Source: an uncultured Poribacteria bacterium
Lineage (GTDB): Bacteria > Poribacteria > WGA-4E > WGA-3G
Length of the DNA stretch: 64,000 nt
Reading direction: 5' to 3'
Assembly: GCA_951812525.1 (NCBI GenBank)
Contig: OX638316.1
Location: 2,142,630-2,206,629, forward strand
The translations under genes and the position numbers were made by a program. Each line of letters opens with the position of its first letter. Position 1 is the first letter of the stretch. Of the stretch, positions 54,282-63,389 are shown piece by piece. The notes below the pieces were generated by a model, which did no database searches, was not told where the DNA came from, and worked only from the letters and a program-made list of their open reading frames with translations.

Positions 54282-55046
54282 TCAAAAGTTGTTCCTCACG
54301 AAATTGAGGTTTTGCGCCGCGGATGCCACTGGGTCATCCTTACCGGGCGTTTCGAGTACAAACCAACTGTCGTATCCGATAGCGTGTGTAGCGTCAAAGA
54401 CTGCTGGAAAATCGACATCACCTTCGCCTGCGTGATTGCCTTGGGTGTCCTTGATGTGCATCTGCGAGATTGCGCTGCCCAAACTCCGAATCTCGGACGG
54501 GGAGTCGTAGCCGAATGATGTTGCGTTACCCATGTCATAATAGACGCCGACGGCTGAGGAGCCGACGTTATCAATAATCCTTTGGTGCTGCTCGGCACTT
54601 AAGGTTGATTCAAGGGCAAGAGAGACACCGTATTTTTCAGCGGTTTCGGCAGCGGCTTTCAACCCGTCTATGAAACGCGGGGTGTCGATATGGTCGTCTT
54701 CGATCTGACCGTTCCCAAAAAACGGCACTAGAATTACCTTCGCTCCGAGTTGTGGCGCGATCTCTGCGAGATATTGGAGCTTCGCGATGCCTTCGGTTCG
54801 TGTGCTGTCGGTCGGATGCATGAACGTGTAAGCGGTGAAACCGCCGGGTGATAGAGAGGGTACCTCTACGCCAGTTGCTTCCGCTAAACTATTCACCTGA
54901 TCGATTCCGCCGTCTTGCCAGAGTATGTGTTCACGGTAGTCGGTTCCCATACAAACCTCGACACCATCAAACCCGATTTCTTTGGCTTTCTGAAATGATT
55001 CTTCCAAGGAACCGGGTAACATTCCGTCCCTAATACCTACCTTCAT
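54282..55046 (-). CDS. sugar phosphate isomerase/epimerase-family TIM-barrel protein
   Basis: This 254-residue protein has the xylose-isomerase-like TIM-barrel (AP endonuclease 2) fold. It shows GFDGVEVCMG near the first strand, VILVPFFGNG, ESTLSAEQH, VYYDMGNATSFG with a likely metal-binding Asp, and MHIKDTQGNHAGEGDVDF, which holds His and Asp ligands of the metal site. Members isomerise or epimerise sugars or related small molecules, and the exact substrate is not readable. ATG 55046 has a strong TAGGAGGT upstream. Confidence 0.87.
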   Translation of the reverse strand: MKVGIRDGMLPGSLEESFQKAKEIGFDGVEVCMGTDYREHILWQDGGIDQVNSLAEATGVEVPSLSPGGFTAYTFMHPTDSTRTEGIAKLQYLAEIAPQLGAKVILVPFFGNGQIEDDHIDTPRFIDGLKAAAETAEKYGVSLALESTLSAEQHQRIIDNVGSSAVGVYYDMGNATSFGYDSPSEIRSLGSAISQMHIKDTQGNHAGEGDVDFPAVFDATHAIGYDSWFVLETPGKDDPVASAAQNLNFVRNNF

Positions 55047-55486
55047 AAGTCTACCTCCTAAAGGATATAAGCTGCGATTCTAACTGAATTTCGCATTAAT
55101 TCTGATTTTAACATAGTCTTAACCCGAATTGCAAGGAGATGTGTAATTTTTTAATTGGTTATAAGTTATAAGTTATGAGTTATGAGTCGAAATTTGGGAA
55201 GCCCTTCTACAATGGCGATTGGCAATTAGCGATTGGTGGTTAGTGGGTACAGCATAATTTGGAAACCTCACCTACCGAGAGGGTAGAACGTAAGGTAATG
55301 GAAAGGAAAATTAAAGCTGAGGGACCTTGGGCTTGTAGGAGATAAAATTGATTTTTTTCAATTGATGTGTTAAAATATTTGAAACCAATTATCTGTACGG
55401 ACGAACCAAGAGTCATCTGAGAAGAAGAAACTTCTTTGGATACCAAACATATTGTCCTGTACGAAAAAATTAGAAAGGATTATGTA
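55047..55486. other. 440-base interval with simple repeats and a promoter
   Basis: It contains a run of the type GGTTATAAGTTATAAGTTAT (55158-55188), a GGCGATTGGCAATTAGCGAT tract (55212-55231) and the promoter at 55348-55376. No gene is seen. Confidence 0.6.
55348..55376 (+). promoter_or_regulatory. sigma70-type promoter before the secreted concanavalin-fold gene
   Basis: TTGATT (55348-55353), 17 bases, TAAAAT (55371-55376). It lies about 110 bases before the ATG at 55487. Confidence 0.5.
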
Positions 55487-56257
55487 ATGAAACGTATTAC
55501 TTGCATAGTTGCAATGCTGTTACTATCTTTGGGTCTCATCTCTGGCGTTTTCGCCCAGAATTTGGTGACCGATGAATTCGATGGAACTGGTCAAGACCTT
55601 CAGTCTTTCTGGAAGGTCAAGGACGGCGATAAGAGTCCTTGGGAACTAGCAGGCGGATCACTCGTTGCCGAGGCAGGTTTCGATCAGAATTTGTGGGGTG
55701 ATGACACCTCCACACGTTTCTATCAGGTCGTAGACCAAGACCAGTTTGACATTGAAACGTCAATGGTTGTTGATTACGCCGATGCCTGTACGGTTGCTGG
55801 TATTGTAGTGTATTCTGCGACGACAAAGGATAGCCAAAATCGCGATGGCGAATGGGTGACGTTAAAGTTATGGGGACGCGGTGCTGAGCAGAACAACAAC
55901 GCCGTGCTTCAGTACCAGCGTCGCCAGAATGATGCTGCGCCTTATGTTGGGGTACAACCCGACTACATGCCAGATCAAGGTGTTATTCCGATTGAACTCC
56001 GCGTCAAACGCGATGGCGACGAATATGAGTCATGGTTCAAACCGAATGCCGAAGGCGATTGGGTCTCGGTGAGTAAGGTGACCAACGAACTTGAGGAGCC
56101 TCTTGAAGTCGGTATCTACGTCGGTATCTGTGAGGGAGAGGGTCCAGGTAGTATGACTGTCACTTTTGACTATTTCCGAGAGGCATCAAGTGTTGTAACA
56201 CCAGTTGATCCGCGGGACAGGCTCGCTGTTACGTGGGGTGAACTGAAAGGACAGTAG
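55487..56257 (+). CDS. secreted concanavalin-fold protein with VDP-TWG tail
   Basis: This 256-residue protein has a signal peptide (residues 1-24, ending VFA). Its beta-rich body resembles DUF1349-like/concanavalin folds (DEFDGTGQDLQSFWKVKDGD, FDIETSMVVDY, VTLKLWGRGAEQNNNAVLQYQ, VGIYVGICEGEG). It ends with PVDPRDRLAVTWGELK plus GQ, the same tail as the four LamG proteins although the fold differs. ATG 55487 has AAGGA upstream and begins the signal peptide; an upstream frame would add 17 residues. A carbohydrate-binding or enzymatic role is only a guess. Confidence 0.8.
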   Translation: MKRITCIVAMLLLSLGLISGVFAQNLVTDEFDGTGQDLQSFWKVKDGDKSPWELAGGSLVAEAGFDQNLWGDDTSTRFYQVVDQDQFDIETSMVVDYADACTVAGIVVYSATTKDSQNRDGEWVTLKLWGRGAEQNNNAVLQYQRRQNDAAPYVGVQPDYMPDQGVIPIELRVKRDGDEYESWFKPNAEGDWVSVSKVTNELEEPLEVGIYVGICEGEGPGSMTVTFDYFREASSVVTPVDPRDRLAVTWGELKGQ

Positions 56258-56450
56258 GGACGAACGTAGTTCGTGACTTTTCTGAATTGCTGGCGGCTAT
56301 GCCCCACATGCTATTCGCTATTGGGTTCATAATGTCGCCAGTTCTTTTTATGATGCTAGGCATAGTGTGCTAGGTAGTCGTTAAAGTGCAGCAGAATATG
56401 TGGAAGCAAATTTTTATGTTTATTTTTTATCGTGCTTTGAAAGAAGGTTT

Positions 56451-57071
56451 ATGGCTACATTTTATAAAGGGTCGGGAATTGGTACGCATTGGTATATCCG
56501 CGATTCCCGACGCTTAGGTTTTACGGCACGTGCTCCTGAAACAGATCCGACAACTGCAGCACTGATAACTCACATCACAGCGGGTACTATTGACAGTCCA
56601 TATATTTCACTAATCCGTTCCTACGCAGTGGCGTGGGATTATGCCGTGAGGGGTGGTACTGATATACCTACACCGGATAAGCCAGGCTACGTTTATGAGG
56701 TAGAAATTGATATGCCGTTGCCTTCAGGACTCAAAATCCTAGATCCGATCAAGGAAGTTGCGCTGAACTTACCGTCCCCTATTGATGTTGATTCCGAGGA
56801 AGAGCATGGCTTTTACCAACATAATGGGCTGCCAAGCTTTTTACTGGGAGTTGTCAGTCCTGGAAATATGGCACATTTTCAAGTAGGACGGCAGCCTCGA
56901 CCACCGGGTCCGGGAGTGCCTTGTCCCCCTAATCTCGCACCTCGGTTAGAGGCGCTCGTGAATGCCCTCCGAGACGCTGAGATTTTGTTACATGGGCACA
57001 TACCGCCCTCTTGTGTCAAAAATCGTTTTGAAGTGGCGTTTACCGCATTGGATGAGGAGGAGTCACAATGA
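56451..57071 (+). CDS. protein with possible ADP-ribosyltransferase-like fold
   Basis: This 206-residue protein is of unknown function. The segments FYKGSGIGTHWYIRD near the N-terminus and SPYISLIRSYAVAWDYA near residue 60 recall ADP-ribosyltransferase folds, in which an arginine-rich start and an S-T-S-like strand precede a helix. An EEE run near residue 120 could hold the catalytic glutamate. I cannot confirm this. No signal peptide is seen. It overlaps the start of the next gene by four bases (ATGA), so the pair is coupled, as toxin and partner genes often are. Confidence 0.6.
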   Translation: MATFYKGSGIGTHWYIRDSRRLGFTARAPETDPTTAALITHITAGTIDSPYISLIRSYAVAWDYAVRGGTDIPTPDKPGYVYEVEIDMPLPSGLKILDPIKEVALNLPSPIDVDSEEEHGFYQHNGLPSFLLGVVSPGNMAHFQVGRQPRPPGPGVPCPPNLAPRLEALVNALRDAEILLHGHIPPSCVKNRFEVAFTALDEEESQ

Positions 57072-57727
57072 GCATGTATGAAGTTCATATTGTTGACCTA
57101 AACGGATTACAAAACTATGAGTTCATTCAGTTCCTTCGGGTAGAAATACTTAATGTGCGGGGATATGCTCCGACCTTCTTCGGACGGGTTCGGTACTCTC
57201 TCGATGGCGTTGAGCAAGACGAAGGTTTGCCTATGGATTTAAGTAAAGGAATTTTCATTGCCACTCTCAGGGATGACCAGTTAGGAAACGTTTCACGGGA
57301 GAAGTTGGAACAAACTTTACAGGAGGCATCGGTGAAAATTATTGAGACTGTTCGGAAAGACCCAAACATGAAGAAACTTCTGCTTGATTATTCGATGTAT
57401 AATGAGAATTGTTCTGTCGAGAAGTTGCCGGACACTTCTGGAATTGTTCTCAAGAGCATATTGAAGGATTTCCCTCACCTGAAGTATGATGAGAATCTTT
57501 CTAAGCCACCAGATCGTTTACGTTGTCGTGTTGTTAATCCAAAAAAGCCGCGTCAGGCGGATGATATTTTTGAGATAGCCCGTAGGTTAAGTGATGCCAC
57601 TGATGAGAACTATTCGGTGGTGACGTATGGTGGTAACTCCGATGGTGATGATAATTTTGATAAGACTTGGACATGGTTCGCTATAAGGAAATTCAATTTT
57701 CAAAAAGTCAGTTCTGACAAGACCTAG
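57068..57727 (+). CDS. conserved-looking partner of the possible ART protein, function unknown
   Basis: I do not recognise this 219-residue protein. It is acidic with alternating charged segments (LEQTLQEASVKIIETVRK) and no signal peptide or transmembrane helix. Its start overlaps the stop of the preceding gene, so the two proteins are made together. An immunity or chaperone role is inference from context only. Confidence 0.6.
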   Translation: MSMYEVHIVDLNGLQNYEFIQFLRVEILNVRGYAPTFFGRVRYSLDGVEQDEGLPMDLSKGIFIATLRDDQLGNVSREKLEQTLQEASVKIIETVRKDPNMKKLLLDYSMYNENCSVEKLPDTSGIVLKSILKDFPHLKYDENLSKPPDRLRCRVVNPKKPRQADDIFEIARRLSDATDENYSVVTYGGNSDGDDNFDKTWTWFAIRKFNFQKVSSDKT

Positions 57728-57744
57728 CAGATTTTCGCCTTGAG

Positions 57745-58623
57745 ATGAAACGCGCCTATTTTACGATTCTTGTCCTCGCCCTTGGTATCTGTAGCGGTTC
57801 GGCTGCTGAACTTAGTCCGGCTGCCCAACGGGTTCTCGGTACTGTAGAATGGGTTTCTATTCCTGCAGGCACCTTTCTAATGGGTTCGACCCCTGACACA
57901 GCAGCAGCTGCTTACGAAGACGCGAGATTGCGGAGTTCTATGCTGGAGTGGCATACGTTTGAAGCGGAATCGCCCCAGCATCGGGTTTACTTGGACGCTT
58001 ACGAAATTTCGCGGTATGAGATCACGAACGCGCAATATCGTGCCTTTGTTGAGGCGACGGATCGTCCCACACCGCGTGGACACAATAGCGAAGAGACATG
58101 GGCAGATGAAACGCTCAACGGCGACACGCAACCTGTCGTCGGTGTTACATGGTTTGACGCGCAAGCGTTCGCGGAGTGGATCGGTGGTAGTCTCCCGACT
58201 GAAGCACAATGGGAACGTGCTGCACGCGGTGCCGAGGCGCGCATATACCCGTGGGGAGACACACCCCCGAAGGCACGTCAACATGCTAACTTTGCGCGTC
58301 GCTACAATCGTCCGATGCCGGTCGGACAGTTTCCGAAAGGTGAATCACCAGACGGTATTGCGGACCTTGCTGGGAATGTGTGGGAGTGGTGCCTTGACGA
58401 ATATGGTCCAACGGTTTATCAACGGAGCAGTAGAGATGTACCCCCAAATCCGATGAATCTTCGCTTCCGAGATGTGCTACGTGCTCGAGTTATTCGTGGT
58501 GGTGCGTGGGATGTAGGTAGTGTATTCCTTCGTTCCAGTTTGCGTTTCAAATTCTATCCTTTGGATTCAGCTCATACGATCGGGTTTCGGGTTATCCGCC
58601 CGCGCCCAGAAATAAAAGAGTAA
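57745..58623 (+). CDS. secreted SUMF1/formylglycine-generating-enzyme-like protein
   Basis: This 292-residue protein has a signal peptide (residues 1-21, ending SAA) and a SUMF1/FGE-sulfatase domain: SIPAGTFLMGSTP, DAYEISRYEITNAQYRAFVEAT, GSLPTEAQWERAARG, DLAGNVWEWCLDEYG and RVIRGGAWDVGSVFLRSSLR. The paired C-terminal cysteines of true formylglycine-generating enzymes are not visible, so this is a family member of other function. It is followed after 13 bases by the CRTAC1-type gene, so an operon is likely. Confidence 0.87.
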   Translation: MKRAYFTILVLALGICSGSAAELSPAAQRVLGTVEWVSIPAGTFLMGSTPDTAAAAYEDARLRSSMLEWHTFEAESPQHRVYLDAYEISRYEITNAQYRAFVEATDRPTPRGHNSEETWADETLNGDTQPVVGVTWFDAQAFAEWIGGSLPTEAQWERAARGAEARIYPWGDTPPKARQHANFARRYNRPMPVGQFPKGESPDGIADLAGNVWEWCLDEYGPTVYQRSSRDVPPNPMNLRFRDVLRARVIRGGAWDVGSVFLRSSLRFKFYPLDSAHTIGFRVIRPRPEIKE

Positions 58624-58636
58624 CCTTCCTGTCACC

Positions 58637-60307
58637 ATGTTCCAACAAAAGCAGTATCCATTCCTTTTATTCGTACGCATACTAACCTTTTTCCTTCTCC
58701 TTATATTTCCACAGTTGAGCAGTGCTGAATCCTATTTTCGTGATGTGACTGATGCTATGAAACTGGATTTTCGGCATATCAGTGGATTTTCTGCGGAGCG
58801 CCGACTCGTTGAGACGATGGGTAGTGGTGGTGCTCTTTTCGACTTTGATAATGATGGTGATCTGGATCTCTATCTGGTTCAAAGCAAATCGCTCTCTTCG
58901 TCAACCGTACCTCTACCTAAAAATCGACTCTATCGAAACGATGCAGGTGTTTTTGTTGACGTTACAGAATCTGCGAGCGTCGGTGATACCAGCTATGGAC
59001 TCGGTGCTGTCGCTGCGGATTACGATTCTGACGGGTATCGCGATCTATATGTGACAAACTTCGGGGAGAATGTGTTGTATCGTAATAACGGCGATGGCAC
59101 GTTTACTGATGTAACCGAGCAGGCACAGGTGGATTGCCCGTTGTTGAGTGCGAGTGCGGCGTTCGCTGACATTGACCGGGATGGTGATTTGGATCTCTAT
59201 GTTTGCAACTACATCGAGTATGCGCTAGAGACCGACATTCCATGCTTTTACAAAAACAGTTTGCGTATCTATTGCGGTCCGAAAGAATATCAGGGTATCG
59301 CCGATGTGTTGTACCGCAACAACGGAGACGGAACATTTACAGATATTACAAAACCTTCGGGTGTTTATGAACCGACGACGCGTGGTCTCGGTGTTGTCTT
59401 TACGGACGTAAATGGTGACGATTGGGTAGACATTTACGTCGCAAACGATATGTCTCCCAATACGCTTTTTATTAATCAGGGCGATGGGACTTTTCAAGAG
59501 GAAGGGGTATTTCGCGGCGTTGCCTATAACGGTGACGGCATTGGGAACGGTTCAATGGGCGTAGATGCCGGGGACTATGATAACGACGGTGATATAGATC
59601 TCTGGGTATCGAATTTTTCAATGGAGGCAAACTGCCTCATGCAGAACGATGGCGATGGCTATTTTGAGGATGTGACGTTTGACACGGATCTTGCCGAACC
59701 TTCCTTCTATGCGCTCGGTTTTGGCACTCGCTTTATTGACTTTGACAACGACGGTTGGTTAGATTTGCTCGTAGGAAATGGGCATATCTGGGATAATGTT
59801 AGGCAGATTGACGCGACACAGAGTTATGCGCAGCCCGTTCAGTTGTTCCATAATCAGGGGTACAAGCAGCCTGATTCCATAGGTTTCGTCGAGATTACCA
59901 CTGAAGCGGGGTTAAATAAAACGTCTTATGTCGTCCGCGGGATGCTGTTTGGGGATATAGATATGGATGGCGATGTGGATGTTGTGATTTGTCAGTCGAA
60001 TCGTCCGACGGTTATCCTTAGCAATGAGGTAGGCAATACAAACGCGTGGCTGACGGTAAAATTGGTCGGGACAGATGGCAACACCGATGCGATCGGTGCG
60101 CAGGTGCGGGTGGAAACAGGCGGGACAACGCTCCTGCGGGAGGTTATCTGTGGGGCAAGCTATTTGTCAGGTAACGACCTCCATCTCACTTTTGGATTGG
60201 GCAGTGCTACACGGGTTGACAATCTCCAAATTCGCTGGCATAATGGAGGCGTTCAGGAATTAGGAGAGATACCGGTTCGACAGTCTATAACGTTTTCTCA
60301 GTATTGA
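58637..60307 (+). CDS. secreted FG-GAP/ASPIC-UnbV (CRTAC1-type) protein
   Basis: This 556-residue protein is a paralogue of the one at 25393. It has a hydrophobic leader (residues 8-28, ending LSSA), FG-GAP/VCBS repeats with calcium loops (FDNDGDLDLYLVQS, DYDSDGYRDLYVTNF and DINRDGD-like variants), and a C-terminal ASPIC/UnbV domain (TDAIGAQVRVE, NDLHLTFGLGSATRVDNLQIRW). It is likely an extracellular calcium-bound beta propeller. Its stop codon overlaps a sigma70-like -35 box of the next gene. Confidence 0.87.
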   Translation: MFQQKQYPFLLFVRILTFFLLLIFPQLSSAESYFRDVTDAMKLDFRHISGFSAERRLVETMGSGGALFDFDNDGDLDLYLVQSKSLSSSTVPLPKNRLYRNDAGVFVDVTESASVGDTSYGLGAVAADYDSDGYRDLYVTNFGENVLYRNNGDGTFTDVTEQAQVDCPLLSASAAFADIDRDGDLDLYVCNYIEYALETDIPCFYKNSLRIYCGPKEYQGIADVLYRNNGDGTFTDITKPSGVYEPTTRGLGVVFTDVNGDDWVDIYVANDMSPNTLFINQGDGTFQEEGVFRGVAYNGDGIGNGSMGVDAGDYDNDGDIDLWVSNFSMEANCLMQNDGDGYFEDVTFDTDLAEPSFYALGFGTRFIDFDNDGWLDLLVGNGHIWDNVRQIDATQSYAQPVQLFHNQGYKQPDSIGFVEITTEAGLNKTSYVVRGMLFGDIDMDGDVDVVICQSNRPTVILSNEVGNTNAWLTVKLVGTDGNTDAIGAQVRVETGGTTLLREVICGASYLSGNDLHLTFGLGSATRVDNLQIRWHNGGVQELGEIPVRQSITFSQY

Positions 60308-60332
60308 CACGCCTCTTTATCGGTGTTATGGT
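60304..60332 (+). promoter_or_regulatory. candidate promoter for the 118-residue gene
   Basis: TTGACA (60304-60309), 17 bases, TATGGT (60327-60332). The start codon at 60341 is only eight bases from the -10 box and no ribosome site precedes it, so the transcript could be leaderless. Confidence 0.45.
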
Positions 60333-60340
60333 AGACTACT

Positions 60341-60697
60341 ATGAAAGTTGTTGAAGAGAGAGAAGCGTGGATTCACACGCATTTCATACTTGATAGTTTT
60401 TATGTTACGGAGCAGGAACGTCGGCAGATTTCTATCGGCGTTGAGCCGGAGTTGATGCAACTCGGACTCCAGTATGGGCTGAAGTATAACATCGCGCCGT
60501 CAAAACATCGCGCCATTATTGTGCTTGAATGTATCCCGTTTGATCCAGTCAAAGCGATCATCAAAAAACTGATTGATGACGTAATCGAAGATTTTCCTGT
60601 CAGACTCCCGGAACAGCGGAACGTTGTCACGAATATCACGGTCTCGGATCCGGACTCAGAGCCGGCGAATGTCAATGTCCAAGCCCCGGTGCAGTAA
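60341..60697 (+). CDS. small protein of unknown function
   Basis: I cannot assign this 118-residue protein. It has no signal peptide. The body is helical with conserved-looking LKYNIAPSKHRAIIVLECIPFDPVKAIIKKLIDD. It ends in a low-complexity Pro/Val tail. Its last 26 bases overlap the end of the enolase-superfamily gene, which runs the other way. Confidence 0.5.
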   Translation: MKVVEEREAWIHTHFILDSFYVTEQERRQISIGVEPELMQLGLQYGLKYNIAPSKHRAIIVLECIPFDPVKAIIKKLIDDVIEDFPVRLPEQRNVVTNITVSDPDSEPANVNVQAPVQ

Positions 60698-62024
60698 GGA
60701 CTTGCGTTCCGACGGTGCCATCGGTGATGTTGAAGATTGATGGGAATTCGTCGCGCCAGTTATCATTTGCCCCTGGACAAAATTGGCGGGCATTACCCTC
60801 AATCGCTGTCACGCCCGGAATGCGTGCGGCAAGTCCAGCGGAGTGCAAAAAGGACGCTCCGGGACACGTTAGATCCTGCACGGCGAGGAACATGTCGTAT
60901 TCTGCGGCGGCGGCACCCATCAGCAACGCTTCGGACTGCCCTTTACACGCCTTAAGCGCGACACCAGAGTACCCCTGCTCACGCGCAAGTAAGAAAGTCT
61001 CAAAGTCGGTTAGCGATTCGTCAATCACTACCGGTTTTATCTCAGCGGCTTTGTGCATCTTGTTTTCGGGGTGTGCCTTCAGGTTACGGTCGGTCGGTTG
61101 TTCAATGTAGGCGAGACGTTGGAATGCTGCGCGCTCTGTCTCTTGAATCTGGCTAAGGAATGCCAAGAGATATTCAACATCTTGACAGGTTTCGTTGAAA
61201 TCGGCGGAGTAGTGCCATGTGTTGATGCCGCGTTTCGCTTGTGTTTCTGCGGTGACTTTGTCAATGGCAAGGACGCGCGCCACATCCCACGCAAGATCGT
61301 CACCATTCAGTTTAATCTTCAGATGCGTCAATCCATCGGCGACGATCCATTCGGGGAGTGTCTCTGGTAAGCCGTCGTTGAGGCGTTCTGCGATATCGTC
61401 ATCGGTAAGTGGGTCCAGTGCACCAACCAGATGGTAGAGTGGCATGTTTGGCTTCGGTTGGCGTGAAGTATATTGGTCGAGATATTTTCCAGTGAACCGT
61501 TCGTTCAAAAAGTGTGACAGATCCGCTTCAATGAAATCTTTACCTAATCCATCGTAACTATTGATGCCGTTTGCTTTGCCGAAAGCGTCGTGAATTGCTG
61601 CATCAATGGGACTTGTTGTAACGACGGAGCAGAGTTTTGGCATCGGTGATGCGAGTTGCATGGTATCAGACAACGCATTGGCGATTCGTAAAAATTCGGG
61701 CTCAAGTACTTCGGAGAGTTCAAGTGGATGGGCGCAAAGCGTGCAGTCCTGCGTTGCGGCTACTGCCAATTCGGCGAGTCTTTTCATCGCTGCGAGGCTC
61801 TGGTCAAAAGGCGCATAGCGAGGTGGAAATGCCCAGACATTGCCGAGCGGCATTGAACCTTTTCCTTCTGCCTCTTTCCCATCGCGTGTCTGAACTTGCA
61901 TGCGGACGTTAAAAAGAATACAGTGGTCTGTCGGCACGCCACCGAACTTGAGCGGGGTCCGGTATTGGTGTTCTTCAAAGTCGTATTGAACGTCAAGGAT
62001 ACGGATATCTGTCGGTTTTGGCAT
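60672..62024 (-). CDS. enolase-superfamily enzyme (mandelate racemase / muconate cycloisomerase type)
   Basis: This 450-residue protein has the capping and barrel domains of the enolase superfamily. The KxK motif of the barrel is THLKIKLNG (about residue 245), metal-binding acidic residues are the Asp of SADFNE, Glu of YIEQPTD and Asp/Glu of VIDESLTD, and LKACKGQSE gives the second catalytic Lys. Members abstract a proton next to a carboxylate in acid sugars, dipeptides or muconate-type compounds, and the substrate is not determined. ATG 62024 has GAGGAAATT immediately upstream. It is divergent from the SHMT-like gene 106 bases away. Confidence 0.85.
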   Translation of the reverse strand: MPKPTDIRILDVQYDFEEHQYRTPLKFGGVPTDHCILFNVRMQVQTRDGKEAEGKGSMPLGNVWAFPPRYAPFDQSLAAMKRLAELAVAATQDCTLCAHPLELSEVLEPEFLRIANALSDTMQLASPMPKLCSVVTTSPIDAAIHDAFGKANGINSYDGLGKDFIEADLSHFLNERFTGKYLDQYTSRQPKPNMPLYHLVGALDPLTDDDIAERLNDGLPETLPEWIVADGLTHLKIKLNGDDLAWDVARVLAIDKVTAETQAKRGINTWHYSADFNETCQDVEYLLAFLSQIQETERAAFQRLAYIEQPTDRNLKAHPENKMHKAAEIKPVVIDESLTDFETFLLAREQGYSGVALKACKGQSEALLMGAAAAEYDMFLAVQDLTCPGASFLHSAGLAARIPGVTAIEGNARQFCPGANDNWRDEFPSIFNITDGTVGTQVLTAPGLGH

Positions 62025-62130
62025 AATTTCCTCATTGCAATGTGTATTTTCTCTCATCGTAACCTATTTCTTACGGCACGTCAAGCACTTTCTCTATCCC
62101 TTGTTCTAAATTAAACGGAGGCTTCTTTCA

Positions 62131-63369
62131 ATGACCCATAACCCAAAGGTTCAACAACTCACTGCACTTCTCGAAAAGCATCATACATATCGGGAAACCT
62201 GTCTCAACCTCATCGCTTCGGAGAACACGCCTTCGCCGTTAGTAGAGGAGCTTTTTGACGAACGATTGGCGCGGCGGTATGGGAATTATTCTGGTACTGA
62301 CATTTACCAACGGAATTACAAGGGCAACCGCTATATTGCTGAGATAGAGGCCTACACGCAGGAGTTAGCAAAGGAACTCTTCGGCGCAGCGTATGTCGAT
62401 TTCCGCCCACTGTCAGGAAACATCTCAGGAATTGGAACAACGTTCGCGTTAGCAGAGCCGGGTGATACAGCATTAGAGGTACACAACGGACACCACTATG
62501 CCGAAAAACTGCTGTCCTCGCCACTCAAAGTAGAACTACGGTCAATTCCGATTCCGTGGGACGGACGGCGTTCAAATATAAATCTTGATGAAACACTTGC
62601 ACTGATTGCGGAATACAAGCCCAGGATCATTAACGTCGGTTCCGGTGTATTTCTTTTTCCACAACCTGTCCGGGAGTTGAAAGAGGCGATGCGCCAAGCA
62701 AACCCGGATTCTTATCTCATCTACGATGCCTCACACGTCATTGGACTCATTGCTGGTAAGCGGTTTCAATCGCCGTTTGAAGAGGGCGCGGATGTGATCA
62801 TTTCCAGCACTCACAAAACCCTTGCGGGACCTCAGGGTGGAATGATTTTGACGAACGATGCATCTATTGCTGAACGGGTTGCGAGGGGACTCTATCCGTT
62901 GCTAATGAGTAATCACCATTTGAATCGTCTTCCGGCATTGGCTGGAACGTTTATAGAGTGGATGGAATGCGGTGAGGCACAGGCAGATGCGATTGTTGCG
63001 AACGCAAAAGCACTCGGTCAAGCGTTGGCGGAACGCGGTGTTCCAATACTCGGTGCCGATCTCGGTTTCACAGAGTCGCATACCTTGATACTGATTGTAG
63101 ATGCGTATGGGGATGGCGGCGCGCTCGCGACGCATCTGGAAGCGTGTCATATTATTGCGGGTGCGGCGGGGTTGGCACCGGAAGTCGGGAAATCTGGATT
63201 GCGTATGGGTGTTCAAGAGGTTACTCGATGGGGTATGACACCAGCGGATGCGCCGGATATCGCTGAATGTATTGTCTCTGCGCTTTCTGGTGGTAGTCCT
63301 GAAGAGCTCAAGCCAAAGGTCGCAAAGGTGGCGAGCCGTTTTGATACAATCCAGTTCACCGTTGATTAG
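62131..63369 (+). CDS. serine hydroxymethyltransferase-like PLP enzyme
   Basis: This 412-residue fold-type I PLP enzyme resembles serine hydroxymethyltransferase (SHMT), which interconverts serine and glycine with tetrahydrofolate. It has NLIASENTPSPLVEELF at the start, YDASHVIGLIAG with the PLP-contacting Asp, and the Lys-containing STHKTLAGPQGG. The substrate-loop region RPLSGNISG differs from the usual SGAQAN of bacterial GlyA, so it may be a divergent paralogue. GGAGG lies eleven bases before ATG 62131. It is followed at once by the ankyrin gene. Confidence 0.8.
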   Translation: MTHNPKVQQLTALLEKHHTYRETCLNLIASENTPSPLVEELFDERLARRYGNYSGTDIYQRNYKGNRYIAEIEAYTQELAKELFGAAYVDFRPLSGNISGIGTTFALAEPGDTALEVHNGHHYAEKLLSSPLKVELRSIPIPWDGRRSNINLDETLALIAEYKPRIINVGSGVFLFPQPVRELKEAMRQANPDSYLIYDASHVIGLIAGKRFQSPFEEGADVIISSTHKTLAGPQGGMILTNDASIAERVARGLYPLLMSNHHLNRLPALAGTFIEWMECGEAQADAIVANAKALGQALAERGVPILGADLGFTESHTLILIVDAYGDGGALATHLEACHIIAGAAGLAPEVGKSGLRMGVQEVTRWGMTPADAPDIAECIVSALSGGSPEELKPKVAKVASRFDTIQFTVD

Positions 63370-63389
63370 AACCTATAAGGGAAGTTCTT

